A stretch of DNA of 27,250 bases, taken from JARRLC01 sp050290865. Its GTDB lineage: Bacteria; Pseudomonadota; Alphaproteobacteria; Rhizobiales; Rhodomicrobiaceae. Both the position numbers and the translations under genes were made by a program. Of the stretch, positions 7,087 through 15,056 are shown in pieces (the stretch's first letter is position 1; each line of letters starts with the position of its first letter). Under the pieces are notes generated by a model. The model saw nothing but the letters and a program-made list of their open reading frames with translations, was not told the DNA's origin and made no database searches. Location: contig JBNKIW010000036.1 in NCBI GenBank assembly GCA_050290865.1, forward strand, positions 1 to 27,250, read 5' to 3'.

Positions 7087-8460
7087 ATGAGATTGTTTTC
7101 ACCTCGGTTTGGCCTGGCCGGCTTCTTGTCGATGCTGGTTTTCTGGCTGGCGCTGGGGCCGTTCGCGGCGGCGGGCGGGCAGGAGGCGGCGCGGATCGCC
7201 CGCGGCGGCAGGCTCTATGATAATTGGATCAAGGAGATCGGTTCGACCATCCTGCATCGGATCGAGGCGTCGTCCGACAAGCCGGTCCGGCGGCCGAGGC
7301 GGTGCGTCAACTGCCATGGCTGGGATTATCGCGGCAAAGACGGCCCGGCTTCGCGCGTCGGCGGCTCCTCGCTGGTAAAGGGGCTGCTCGGGATCAAAGG
7401 GGTGACCGAGGAGCGGCTCGCGCGGATTCTGGGCGATGAAACGCACGGCTATGGCGAATACCTGAATGAAACCGACCGGGCCGATCTCGCGAAGTTTCTC
7501 GCCAAGGGCCTCGTGGCGATGGACACGATGATCGACCGCGAAACGCTGCTCGCCAAGGGCAGAGCGGCGTCCGGCAACGTGTTCTTCCAGACCATCTGTG
7601 CCAACTGCCACGGCAATGACGGGCAGCAGATCGCCGAAGCTCAGCCTCTGGGCGACACGGCGCGCCGCAATCCGTGGCAGGGTTTGCACACGCTGCTCAA
7701 CGGGCACCCGAGCGGCACCATGCCCGCTTTGCGCGTTCTCGACCCGGCGATGCTGCTCGACACACTCGCTTACGTGCAGACGCTGCCGCCCCGTGACCGG
7801 CTGGCGTCCATCGTGCGCGGCGGGCGGCTCTACGACACCTGGTACAAGGAGAACGGCCGCAAGGTTCCGGACACGGTGCATCCCGCCTATCCGGGGACGC
7901 CGCCCAAGAGCATCAACACGCGCACCACTTGGCGCTGCAAGGAATGTCATGGCTGGGATTATCTCGGGCGTGACGGTGTTTACGGACGGTCGGAACACAA
8001 GACGGATATCATCGGCATCAACGGCATGGTCGGCGCCGATCCCTCCGCGATCGCCGCCAAGATCCTCGATGCGCAGCACGGCTACGCCCGGCTCCTGTCT
8101 CCACGCGACGTGGCCGACCTCGCCAACTTCGTCGCGCTTGGCCAGATCGACATGCAGTCCTATATTGATGGCAAGACGCTCAAGGCGCGCGGCGACGCTA
8201 CCCGCTATGCACCGTACTACCACACGATCTGCGCGGCATGCCACGGGGCTGACGGGAGCGAGGTGCGGACGATGCCGCCGGTGGGACGGATCGCGAAATC
8301 CGATCCCTGGCGCGCGCTCCATGGGATACTCAACGGCCACCCCGGTGAGCCCATGCCGCCGCTGATCGCCGTGTCGCGCGAGGCCGCTGCGGGCATCCTC
8401 GCCTACATCCAGACCCTTCCGGCCGAAAGGGGTGGGGGCGGCAGCGGCCAACCGAAGTGA
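7087..8460 (+). CDS. Periplasmic tetraheme c-type cytochrome made of two tandem diheme modules
   Basis: The 457-residue product has a signal peptide (hydrophobic about 9-29, ending FAAAGG) and four heme c sites: CVNCH (73-77), CANCH (171-175), CKECH (284-288) and CAACH (382-386). The two halves are clearly homologous: GGRLYDNW and GGRLYDTW near the starts, CVNCHGWDYRGKDG and CKECHGWDYLGRDG at the first heme of each, and LLNGHP/ILNGHP plus AYVQTLP/AYIQTLP at the ends. This points to an internal duplication of a ~200-residue diheme unit, about 36-235 and 243-447. ATG 7087 gives a proper signal peptide and is preferred over the TTG at 7054. It lies 29 bases after the NapC-like gene and 49 before soxY. 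The likely role is periplasmic electron transfer; no catalytic function can be assigned. Confidence 0.85.
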   Translation: MRLFSPRFGLAGFLSMLVFWLALGPFAAAGGQEAARIARGGRLYDNWIKEIGSTILHRIEASSDKPVRRPRRCVNCHGWDYRGKDGPASRVGGSSLVKGLLGIKGVTEERLARILGDETHGYGEYLNETDRADLAKFLAKGLVAMDTMIDRETLLAKGRAASGNVFFQTICANCHGNDGQQIAEAQPLGDTARRNPWQGLHTLLNGHPSGTMPALRVLDPAMLLDTLAYVQTLPPRDRLASIVRGGRLYDTWYKENGRKVPDTVHPAYPGTPPKSINTRTTWRCKECHGWDYLGRDGVYGRSEHKTDIIGINGMVGADPSAIAAKILDAQHGYARLLSPRDVADLANFVALGQIDMQSYIDGKTLKARGDATRYAPYYHTICAACHGADGSEVRTMPPVGRIAKSDPWRALHGILNGHPGEPMPPLIAVSREAAAGILAYIQTLPAERGGGGSGQPK

Positions 8461-8509
8461 GCCGGTCCAGCGACGCATAGCGATCATGAAGTCAGTAAGG
8501 AGATCGAAG

Positions 8510-8977
8510 GTGGCAAATTCTCTTCAGCAAGTCAGCCGCCGCGAGGCGCTGGCAACCGCCGGACTGGGGCTGGCGGCCCTGACCGCCATTGGCTTGCCCA
8601 TACCCGCGCTTGCCTCGGTGGAGGACGTCCGCGCGGCGATGAAGGAATACCTGAACGGCGTCGAGCCGAAGGAGGGGCGGGTCAAGCTGACCATTCCTCA
8701 AGTCGCCGACAACGGCGCGACCGTACCGTATACGGTGAAGGTGGACAGCCCGATGACCGATGCCGACCATGTGAAGACCATCTACGTTCTTGCCGACGGC
8801 AACATCTTCCCTCTGGCGGCCGCCTTTCACCTTACACCGGACTGCGGCGCTGCGGAGGTCTCGGCCCGGATGCGGCTGGCGAAGTCGCAGAACGTCTATG
8901 CCCTGGCGGCGATGAGCGACGGCAGCTTCTACCTGGCGAAGAGCGCGGTGAAGGTCACCATCGGCGGCTGTCTCTGA
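8510..8977 (+). CDS. soxY: Sulfur carrier protein SoxY with atypical C-terminus
   Basis: SoxY carries sulfur intermediates on a C-terminal cysteine in the SoxYZ heterodimer in the periplasm. The GTG at 8510 is chosen because AAGGAG lies seven bases upstream; ATG at 8486 is an in-frame alternative. The 155-residue product has a Tat-like signal (SRREALATAG, then a hydrophobic run to PALA) and the SoxY domain, with AEVSARMRLAKSQNVYALA and the C-terminal block VKVTIGGC. The canonical arm ends Gly-Gly-Cys-Gly-Gly; here Cys154 is followed only by Leu and the stop. A further cysteine is present at about residue 112 (TPDC). soxZ follows after 32 bases. The family call is firm, while the functional effect of the changed arm is unknown. 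Confidence 0.92.
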   Translation: MANSLQQVSRREALATAGLGLAALTAIGLPIPALASVEDVRAAMKEYLNGVEPKEGRVKLTIPQVADNGATVPYTVKVDSPMTDADHVKTIYVLADGNIFPLAAAFHLTPDCGAAEVSARMRLAKSQNVYALAAMSDGSFYLAKSAVKVTIGGCL

Positions 8978-9009
8978 GCGTAAACGAATTCAGAACCGGA
9001 TCAGGATCT

Positions 9010-9333
9010 ATGGCAGAAAAACCCCGCCTCAAAGTCCCCGCCTCGGTGAAGCCGGGCGAAGTGTTCGAAGTGAAGACGCTTCTCAAGCATCCCATGGAGC
9101 CGGGGGTGCGCAAGGATGCCTCGGGCAAGACCATCCCGCGCAAAATCATCAACAAATTCATCTGCAAGGCCAATGGCCGCGAGGTGTTCGTCGCCGACCT
9201 GTTTCCGGCGACGGCGGCCGATCCCTATCTCAGCTTCAGGCTTAGGCTGAAGGAAACGTCCAAGCTCGAATTCTCGTGGATCGACGATGACGGAACGGTG
9301 ACGGCGAAAACGGTCGAAGTGAAGGTCGGGTAA
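9010..9333 (+). CDS. soxZ: Thiosulfate oxidation carrier complex protein SoxZ
   Basis: SoxZ is the partner of SoxY and supports presentation of the sulfur-loaded cysteine arm to the Sox enzymes. The 107-residue protein has no signal peptide, as usual for SoxZ, which is exported together with SoxY. Family features include RLKVPASVKPGEVFEVKTLL near the N-terminus, HPME after it, and DPYLSFRLRLKETSKLEFSW followed by DDDG in the C-terminal half. The length matches the family. It is the last gene of the plus-strand cluster. No soxXA, soxB or soxCD genes are in the window, so those activities must be elsewhere or absent. About 115 bases with no strong terminator separate it from the convergent Hpt gene. 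Confidence 0.95.
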   Translation: MAEKPRLKVPASVKPGEVFEVKTLLKHPMEPGVRKDASGKTIPRKIINKFICKANGREVFVADLFPATAADPYLSFRLRLKETSKLEFSWIDDDGTVTAKTVEVKVG

Positions 9334-9448
9334 GCGGAGCAGGTTCGGGGCGGGGAACCGGGTTCGGTCCGCTCCTTTCAGAACCGGCGCTTTCGCACCC
9401 GGCGGCGCCGATACACCGCGGGCAGTGGCGATGCTCTCGAAGCGGCCG

Positions 9449-9844
9449 TCACGCCGCGAGAAGTTTGTCGAGCTTGGCCATGATCGCCTGTCCCGCCTCC
9501 CCGCAGTTGCCTTCCATCTGCCGGTCGAGCACGAAGCGGGCTGCAACGATATGGGCGCGGGCCACCGCCTTTTCATGCGCGCCCAGATGGCCCACGTCCC
9601 GCCAGTATGCGCAGAAGCGGCTCGCCAGCGAAGCCAATAGCAGATAGCCGAACAGTCCGGCCTGTCCTGACATGTCGTGGAAGATGCGATGGAGTTCGTC
9701 ATGGACCTCGCGTTCGTCCCCCTCCTCCGGATCGGCAAGGGAGTCGATCAGTTGCGCGGCGCGCTCGCAGTCGTGCACGACCTGTGCGAACCAGATGGTC
9801 TTCAGTTTGTTCAACTGGGCTGTGGCGTCGAAGGGCATGGTCAT
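9449..9844 (-). CDS. Hpt-domain phosphotransfer protein
   Basis: This 131-residue protein looks like a stand-alone histidine phosphotransfer (Hpt) protein. The key segment is FHDMSGQAGLFGY at about residues 55-67, which matches the H-D-x-x-G-Q-x-x-x-F-G-Y form of the Hpt motif; the His is the expected phosphorylation site. The rest is predicted largely helical, fitting a four-helix bundle. There is no signal peptide or DNA-binding domain. The ATG at 9844 is used; a second ATG lies two codons later. It sits 77 bases downstream of a hybrid histidine kinase gene on the same strand, so the natural inference is a phosphorelay from the kinase receiver to this Hpt. No final response regulator is present in the window. 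Confidence 0.82.
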   Translation of the reverse strand: MTMPFDATAQLNKLKTIWFAQVVHDCERAAQLIDSLADPEEGDEREVHDELHRIFHDMSGQAGLFGYLLLASLASRFCAYWRDVGHLGAHEKAVARAHIVAARFVLDRQMEGNCGEAGQAIMAKLDKLLAA

Positions 9845-9921
9845 GGCTCAGATTTCCTACGCTACGCAGATGAGGTTTCGTTGCCGTGTCAGCGCTTTCC
9901 CGGTCCGGTGGCCGGCGGTGG

Positions 9922-11643
9922 TCAAGGTGCCGCGGGGCCGTCCATTTCGGTCAGGAGCGCGTCGATGTCTTCCTTCGTGATTGGCGGCGCCAGGCGGCCT
10001 GAGACAGGTGTCGCGGCCGGTTGGGCCTGGTGGTTGCCGGGCGTTGGCAATTTCCGCTCAAGCAGCCGGGCAACCTCGGTCAGAAGGTCGCGCTGCTCGA
10101 TCGGCTTGGCGAGATAGCCGTCCATCCCCTCGGAGAGATAGCGCTCGCGATCGCCGCTCATCGCGTCCGCGGTCAGGGCGACGACCGGCATGTCTTTCCA
10201 GGACTCGCCCGAGGCCCGGATACGCTTCAGCGTTTCGATCCCGTCGAGAACCGGCATGTGGGCGTCGAGCAGAACGAGATCGAATTGCTGTTCGCGGAGC
10301 CGCTCAAGTGCCTGCTGGCCGTCTTCCGCCTCGGTGACGACGTAGCCTTCCGGTTCGAGAAACAGCCGCGCCACCCGCCTGTTGAGCGGGTGGTCGTCGA
10401 CGAGCAGAATTCTCCGGCCACGCCGGGCGACGCGGCGGGGTGCGCAAAGCTGGTCCTGGAGCTCGGCGGCGGGCGCCGTCCGGGCCGGCTCCACGAGCAT
10501 CGTCAGTTTGAAGACCGACCCTTTGCCCGGCTCGCTTTCCACCTCCACATCGCCGCCCATCGCCCTGGCAAGCTTGCGCGTGATCGCAAGGCCCAGCCCG
10601 GTGCCGCCGAACTGACGCGAGATCGACGCGTCGGCCTGCGTGAACGGTGCGAACAGGTGGCTGATGGTCTCCCGGTCCATGCCGATGCCGGTGTCGGAAA
10701 CGGTGATGGAAACGCCCAGTCCGGACGGGCTGGGAAAGGTGGACGCGTGGACAACCACCTCGCCGCGCCGCGTGAACTTGATCGCGTTCGAAACCAGGTT
10801 GGAAATGCACTGGCCGACACGGTTCGGATCGAAATTGAGCCTTTCGGGCAGCGCGTCGTCGATCTCCAGACGGAGGTCGAGCCCTTTTTCTTCCGCGCGT
10901 GGCCGCCACAGCCAGTGCTGGCGGTTGAGGACCTGCCGCAGGTCATGATCGACCGGCGCGACGTCCATGCGGCCCGCCTCGATCTTGGAGAAATCCAGCA
11001 CATCGTCGAGCAGCTCTTTGAGCATCTTGGCGGACTCGAGAATGATGACGGCCTGCTCGCGCTGCTCCTGCGGCAGTGTGGAACGCATCAGCACCTGTGC
11101 CATGCCGAGAATGCCGTTGAGGGGGGTGCGGATCTCGTGGCTCATATTGGCGAGAAAGCTCGATTTGGCGGCGTTTGCGGCCTCGGCCTGCGCACGGGAA
11201 ACCTCCAGTTCCTTCTCACGCTGGCGCAATTCGGTGACGTCCGCGGCCACGCCGACATAACGGTTGCCGCTCATCGGGGTGAGGGTGACCTTGAAGACGC
11301 GGCCATCGCGCGAGGTCAGATGGAACGGCTTGCCTGTCTCCATGCGTACGGCGAGATTTTCGGCTCTTGAGCGGCATTCGTGCGGCGGCATGTCGGGGAG
11401 AACGCGCAGGGTCGCCTCGAAAAGCGCCTCGCGCAAAGGGAGGCCGCGCCGCGCCTCCTCGTAGAACTCGGCGAATGCCATACGGGCAACACGGTTGGTC
11501 AGGACCGGCCGGAATTCCGCGTCAAAGATCGCAATGCCGTTCGGCAGACAATCCAGGGCTTCCAGGATCAGGGCCGCCAAGCCGTCCCTGTTCTGCTCAT
11601 CCATGGTCATTCTCGGGCCTTCGGCGCTGAGGCGTCTCGCCAT
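9922..11643 (-). CDS. PAS-containing hybrid sensor histidine kinase/response regulator
   Basis: With the ATG at 11643 the product has about 573 residues. Order of domains: a PAS-like sensor region (about 26-140, LPNGIAIFDAEFRPV onward), a short coiled coil, HisKA with phospho-accepting His169 in FLANMSHEIRTPLNGILG, HATPase with the N-box NLVSNAIKFT and the G-boxes DTGIGM and GTGLGLAI, and a C-terminal receiver with VDDHPLN, phospho-Asp460 in LVLLDAHMPVLDG, ALTADAM and GYLAKPI. No transmembrane segment is seen, so it is probably cytosolic. The open frame extends upstream to 11841, but that part lacks similarity and overlaps a palindrome; ATG 11688 and 11610 are alternatives. The gene is divergent from putA and upstream of the Hpt gene. 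The signal sensed is unknown. Confidence 0.9.
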   Translation of the reverse strand: MARRLSAEGPRMTMDEQNRDGLAALILEALDCLPNGIAIFDAEFRPVLTNRVARMAFAEFYEEARRGLPLREALFEATLRVLPDMPPHECRSRAENLAVRMETGKPFHLTSRDGRVFKVTLTPMSGNRYVGVAADVTELRQREKELEVSRAQAEAANAAKSSFLANMSHEIRTPLNGILGMAQVLMRSTLPQEQREQAVIILESAKMLKELLDDVLDFSKIEAGRMDVAPVDHDLRQVLNRQHWLWRPRAEEKGLDLRLEIDDALPERLNFDPNRVGQCISNLVSNAIKFTRRGEVVVHASTFPSPSGLGVSITVSDTGIGMDRETISHLFAPFTQADASISRQFGGTGLGLAITRKLARAMGGDVEVESEPGKGSVFKLTMLVEPARTAPAAELQDQLCAPRRVARRGRRILLVDDHPLNRRVARLFLEPEGYVVTEAEDGQQALERLREQQFDLVLLDAHMPVLDGIETLKRIRASGESWKDMPVVALTADAMSGDRERYLSEGMDGYLAKPIEQRDLLTEVARLLERKLPTPGNHQAQPAATPVSGRLAPPITKEDIDALLTEMDGPAAP

Positions 11644-11686
11644 CCAGCTTGACTCGTCTCCTCCTAAGATTTCGTTCGGCGTCTTC

Positions 11687-11705
11687 ATGCACGTTAAGCG
11701 TGCAT
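11687..11705. promoter_or_regulatory. Perfect inverted repeat between the hybrid kinase gene and putA
   Basis: ATGCACG (11687-11693) and CGTGCAT (11699-11705) form a perfect 7-bp inverted repeat around TTAAG. It lies in the divergent promoter region and overlaps an upstream candidate ATG of the kinase gene (11688), which argues for the later start. It could be an operator of the kinase gene or of putA, or a small hairpin. The regulator cannot be named. The rest of 11706-11858 holds no gene; putA's own promoter is not clearly visible. Confidence 0.4.
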
Positions 11706-11858
11706 CAACTTTCCGCGGGGGCGCCTTGCAGAACGGCGAACCGCCGAAAATATGATGGAGAAGGTCGGATTTGAGACAATACACCAGAACCCGGATGTAT
11801 TTCAGGCTTTTGCAGCTTTTGGTTGCTACTGTGTGAGTCAAACTCGGAAAAACTGCCG

Positions 11859-14800
11859 ATGGAAAACGCGCCCGGTCTTCCCCGCTTCGAGGCCCCTTAT
11901 GCAGGGGACGACGCGACCATCGCCCGGGCCGTTCTCGCCGCCACGACGCTGTCGCCCGAGCGCGAGCGCGCCATCGAAGAGCGGGCGCGCGACCTTATCC
12001 TCGCCATCCGGGCCGGGACCGGGACCATTGGCGGCGTGGAGGATCTCCTTCGTGAATACGCGCTCTCCACGCGGGAAGGGCTGGCGCTGATGGTGCTGGC
12101 CGAGGCGCTCCTGCGTGTTCCCGACTCGCTTACCGCCGACCGGCTCATCGAGGACAAGCTCGGCCAGGGCGATTTCCTGCATCACGCGTCCCGATCGCGG
12201 GCGCTCCTGGTGAACGCCTCGGCTGTCGCGCTGGGGTGGTCGGCGCGGCTGATCCGGCCGGGGGAAACCCCCGAGGGCGTCCTCGGCCAGCTCGCGAAGC
12301 GCATAGGCCTGCCCACGCTGCGCACAGCCACCCGCCAGGCGATGCGTATCCTCGGTCATCATTTCGTGCTCGGTGAGACGATCGGTGCCGCGCTGGGAGC
12401 CGCCCGGCCGGGGTTGTGCAAAGGCTACCTTTATTCCTTCGACATGCTCGGCGAGGGCGCGCGGACCGCTGGCGACGCGGCACGCTATTTCGACTCCTAC
12501 GCCGCCGCGATCGAGGCCATTGGCGTGGCCGCGGGCGATACGCCGCTGCCCGAGCGCCCTGGCATCTCGGTGAAGCTGTCGGCGCTGCATCCGCGGTACG
12601 AGGCGGTCAGCCACCAGAGCGTTATGGCGGACCTGGTTCCCCGGCTCCTCGATCTCGCACGGAAGGCGAAGGCCAGGGGCCTGCAATTGACGGTCGATGC
12701 GGAGGAGGCGGCGCGCCTGGAGCTTTCGCTTGACGTCATCGCCGCGGTGTTCGCGGACCGCTCGCTCGGCGGATGGGACGGCTTCGGCCTCGCCGTCCAG
12801 GCCTATCAGAAACGCGCCGGCGCGGTCATCGCCTGGGCCGCCGAGGCCGCGTCGCTGCTCGACCGCCGCATGACGATACGCCTCGTCAAGGGCGCCTACT
12901 GGGACACCGAGATCAAGCTGGCGCAGGAGGGCGGGCTTGCCGACTATCCGGTCTTCACGCGTAAATGCCTGACGGATCTTAACTATATCGCCTGCGCCGA
13001 CCAGTTGCTCGCCCTGCGCCCGCGCATCTTCCCGCAATTCGCCACGCATAACGCCCTGACCGTCGCGACCGTTCTGGAGCGGGCGGGGGGAACGGAGGGC
13101 TTCGAATTCCAGTTACTCCACGGCATGGGCAGCGAACTCTATGACCGGCTCAGGGAGACCACGCCCGGCCTTGCCTGCCGCGTCTACGCCCCCGTGGGAG
13201 GGCATCGCGATCTGCTCGCCTATCTGGTGCGGCGGCTCTTGGAGAATGGCGCCAACTCGTCCTTCGTTTCCGTGGTGGCCGACCCGGAGGTGCCGGTCGA
13301 GGCGCTGCTCAAATCCCCGGCGGAGGTGCTCGACAAGGCGGAAGACGCGCGCCATCGCCGTATTCCGCTGCCAGGACAGCTTTACGGACCCGCCCGCCGC
13401 AATTCTCAGGGCGTGGAATTCGGCGATCGGGACGCGCTGGAGAAGCTTCTCGATGAGGTGCGCCCGCATCGGGCGGCATGCTTCGACGCCCCGCCGCTCA
13501 TCGATGGCGCGGCGCTCGAGGGCACGACCCGCAGTGTCATCAGCCCGATCGACGGCGCGACCATCGTCGGCACCGTAACCGAGGCCGCGCCGGACGCCGC
13601 TGTCGGCTTTACAAGCGCCGCCGTGGCCGGTTTCGCGGACTGGTCCGTGGTGCCGGCCGAGGTCCGCGCCGCCGTGCTCGACCGTGCCGCCGATCTCATC
13701 GAAGCACGCCGGGGCCTCTTTCTCCATCTTCTCCAGGCAGAGGGCGGAAAGACGCTCGATGACGCGCTCGCGGAGGTCCGCGAGGCGGCCGATTTCTGCC
13801 GCTACTATGCCGCCGAGGGCCGTGCACTCTTCGGGGAAGGCCGCGAACTTCCCGGCCCCACGGGCGAGTCCAACCGCCTCACCCTGCGCGGGCGCGGTGT
13901 CTTCCTGTGCATCTCGCCGTGGAATTTCCCGCTGGCCATTTTCGTCGGCCAGATTGCGGCGGCGCTGATGGCGGGCAACAGCGTCATCGCCAAGCCCGCG
14001 GAACAGACGCCGCTCATCGCACATGCAGCAGTGCGGCTGCTGCACGAAGCGGGCGCTCCGCCCGGTGCGCTGCATCTGGCGCTGGGGGATGGGAGGCTCG
14101 GCGCGGCGCTGGTGGCGCGTGAGGCCGTGGCGGGTGTCACCTTCACCGGCTCGACGGAGGTGGCGCGCCATATCGCCCGCGCGCTTGCCGCCAAGGCCGG
14201 GCCGATCGTGCCGTTCATCGCCGAGACCGGCGGCATCAACGCCATGATCGTGGACGCGACCGCCCTGCCGGAGCAGGTTGCCGACGATGTCGTCATCTCC
14301 GCCTTCCGGTCAGCGGGACAGCGGTGCTCGGCGCTGCGGCTGCTCTGTTTGCAGGAAGACGTCGCGGACCACATGCTCGCCATGATCAAGGGCGCGGCGG
14401 AGGCTTTGAGGATCGGCGACCCGCGCGACCCGGCCACGCATGTCGGACCGGTGATCGACGCCGCGGCAAAGGCCGGGCTGGAGGCGCACATCGCCGCGAT
14501 GAGCCGGACGGCGCGCGTCCACCTGGCGGGTGAGGTCGCCCTTCCTGGGACTTATATCGCGCCCCACATCTTCGAAATCGCCCGTCCGCAGGATCTCGAC
14601 AGCGAAGTCTTCGGCCCCATCCTTCACGTGGTGCGCTACAAGGCCAGCGCGCTCGACACGCTGATCGAAGACATCGGCGCCAGCGGCTACGGTCTGACGC
14701 TCGGCATTCATTCGCGGATCAGCGGGGCGCTTGAGCATGTGCTCCGGCGGCTGGCGGTGGGCAATGTCTATGTGAACCGCAACATGATCGGCGCGGTGGT

Positions 14801-14957
14801 GGGGGTGCAGCCCTTCGGCGGGCATGGCCTGTCCGGCACCGGTCCGAAGGCGGGCGGGCCGCATTACCTGCCGCGATTCGCAACCGAGCAGACGGTGAGC
14901 GTGAACACCGCGGCGGCGGGCGGTAACGCGGCGCTGCTCACCGGGCTCGAAGGCTGA
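11859..14957 (+). CDS. putA: Bifunctional proline dehydrogenase/L-glutamate gamma-semialdehyde dehydrogenase PutA
   Basis: PutA oxidises proline to glutamate in two steps: FAD-dependent proline dehydrogenase, then NAD-dependent pyrroline-5-carboxylate (glutamate semialdehyde) dehydrogenase. At 1032 residues it belongs to the shorter PutA class. It lacks the N-terminal ribbon-helix-helix domain of E. coli PutA and so should not act as its own DNA-binding repressor. The PRODH barrel spans about 170-470 with RLVKGAYWDTEIKLAQEGG, FPQFATHNALT and LLENGANSSFVS. The ALDH half spans about 530-1000 with SPWNFPLAIFVGQIAAAL, FTGSTEVARHIA, catalytic Glu789 in ETGG and nucleophile Cys823 in SAGQRCSALR. 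ATG 11859 is preferred over the upstream in-frame TTG 11823. The gene is divergent from the hybrid kinase and looks intact. Confidence 0.96.
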   Translation: MENAPGLPRFEAPYAGDDATIARAVLAATTLSPERERAIEERARDLILAIRAGTGTIGGVEDLLREYALSTREGLALMVLAEALLRVPDSLTADRLIEDKLGQGDFLHHASRSRALLVNASAVALGWSARLIRPGETPEGVLGQLAKRIGLPTLRTATRQAMRILGHHFVLGETIGAALGAARPGLCKGYLYSFDMLGEGARTAGDAARYFDSYAAAIEAIGVAAGDTPLPERPGISVKLSALHPRYEAVSHQSVMADLVPRLLDLARKAKARGLQLTVDAEEAARLELSLDVIAAVFADRSLGGWDGFGLAVQAYQKRAGAVIAWAAEAASLLDRRMTIRLVKGAYWDTEIKLAQEGGLADYPVFTRKCLTDLNYIACADQLLALRPRIFPQFATHNALTVATVLERAGGTEGFEFQLLHGMGSELYDRLRETTPGLACRVYAPVGGHRDLLAYLVRRLLENGANSSFVSVVADPEVPVEALLKSPAEVLDKAEDARHRRIPLPGQLYGPARRNSQGVEFGDRDALEKLLDEVRPHRAACFDAPPLIDGAALEGTTRSVISPIDGATIVGTVTEAAPDAAVGFTSAAVAGFADWSVVPAEVRAAVLDRAADLIEARRGLFLHLLQAEGGKTLDDALAEVREAADFCRYYAAEGRALFGEGRELPGPTGESNRLTLRGRGVFLCISPWNFPLAIFVGQIAAALMAGNSVIAKPAEQTPLIAHAAVRLLHEAGAPPGALHLALGDGRLGAALVAREAVAGVTFTGSTEVARHIARALAAKAGPIVPFIAETGGINAMIVDATALPEQVADDVVISAFRSAGQRCSALRLLCLQEDVADHMLAMIKGAAEALRIGDPRDPATHVGPVIDAAAKAGLEAHIAAMSRTARVHLAGEVALPGTYIAPHIFEIARPQDLDSEVFGPILHVVRYKASALDTLIEDIGASGYGLTLGIHSRISGALEHVLRRLAVGNVYVNRNMIGAVVGVQPFGGHGLSGTGPKAGGPHYLPRFATEQTVSVNTAAAGGNAALLTGLEG

Positions 14958-15056
14958 GCCGCTCTCTCACTGTGATTTGCGGGGATTCGTGTCGGTGCCG
15001 CCTTGTCCCGCACAAGGTCCGCGCAGTAACTCATGGCAGTCAAAGCGGAGACCGCC

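Noticed and set aside
9334..9448. Possible terminator between soxZ and the Hpt gene
   Set aside because: Only short GGTTC/GAACC pairings and no T-tract on either strand; not strong enough to list.
10021..11370. 449-residue plus-strand reading frame opposite the hybrid kinase
   Set aside because: The minus strand encodes all kinase and receiver motifs here; the plus frame has no domain.
11644..11841. N-terminal extension of the hybrid kinase frame
   Set aside because: The 66 extra residues show no similarity, include an odd Cys/Lys-rich segment and overlap a palindrome and the putA promoter region.
11838..13049. 403-residue minus-strand frame opposite putA
   Set aside because: Antisense shadow of the proline dehydrogenase domain.
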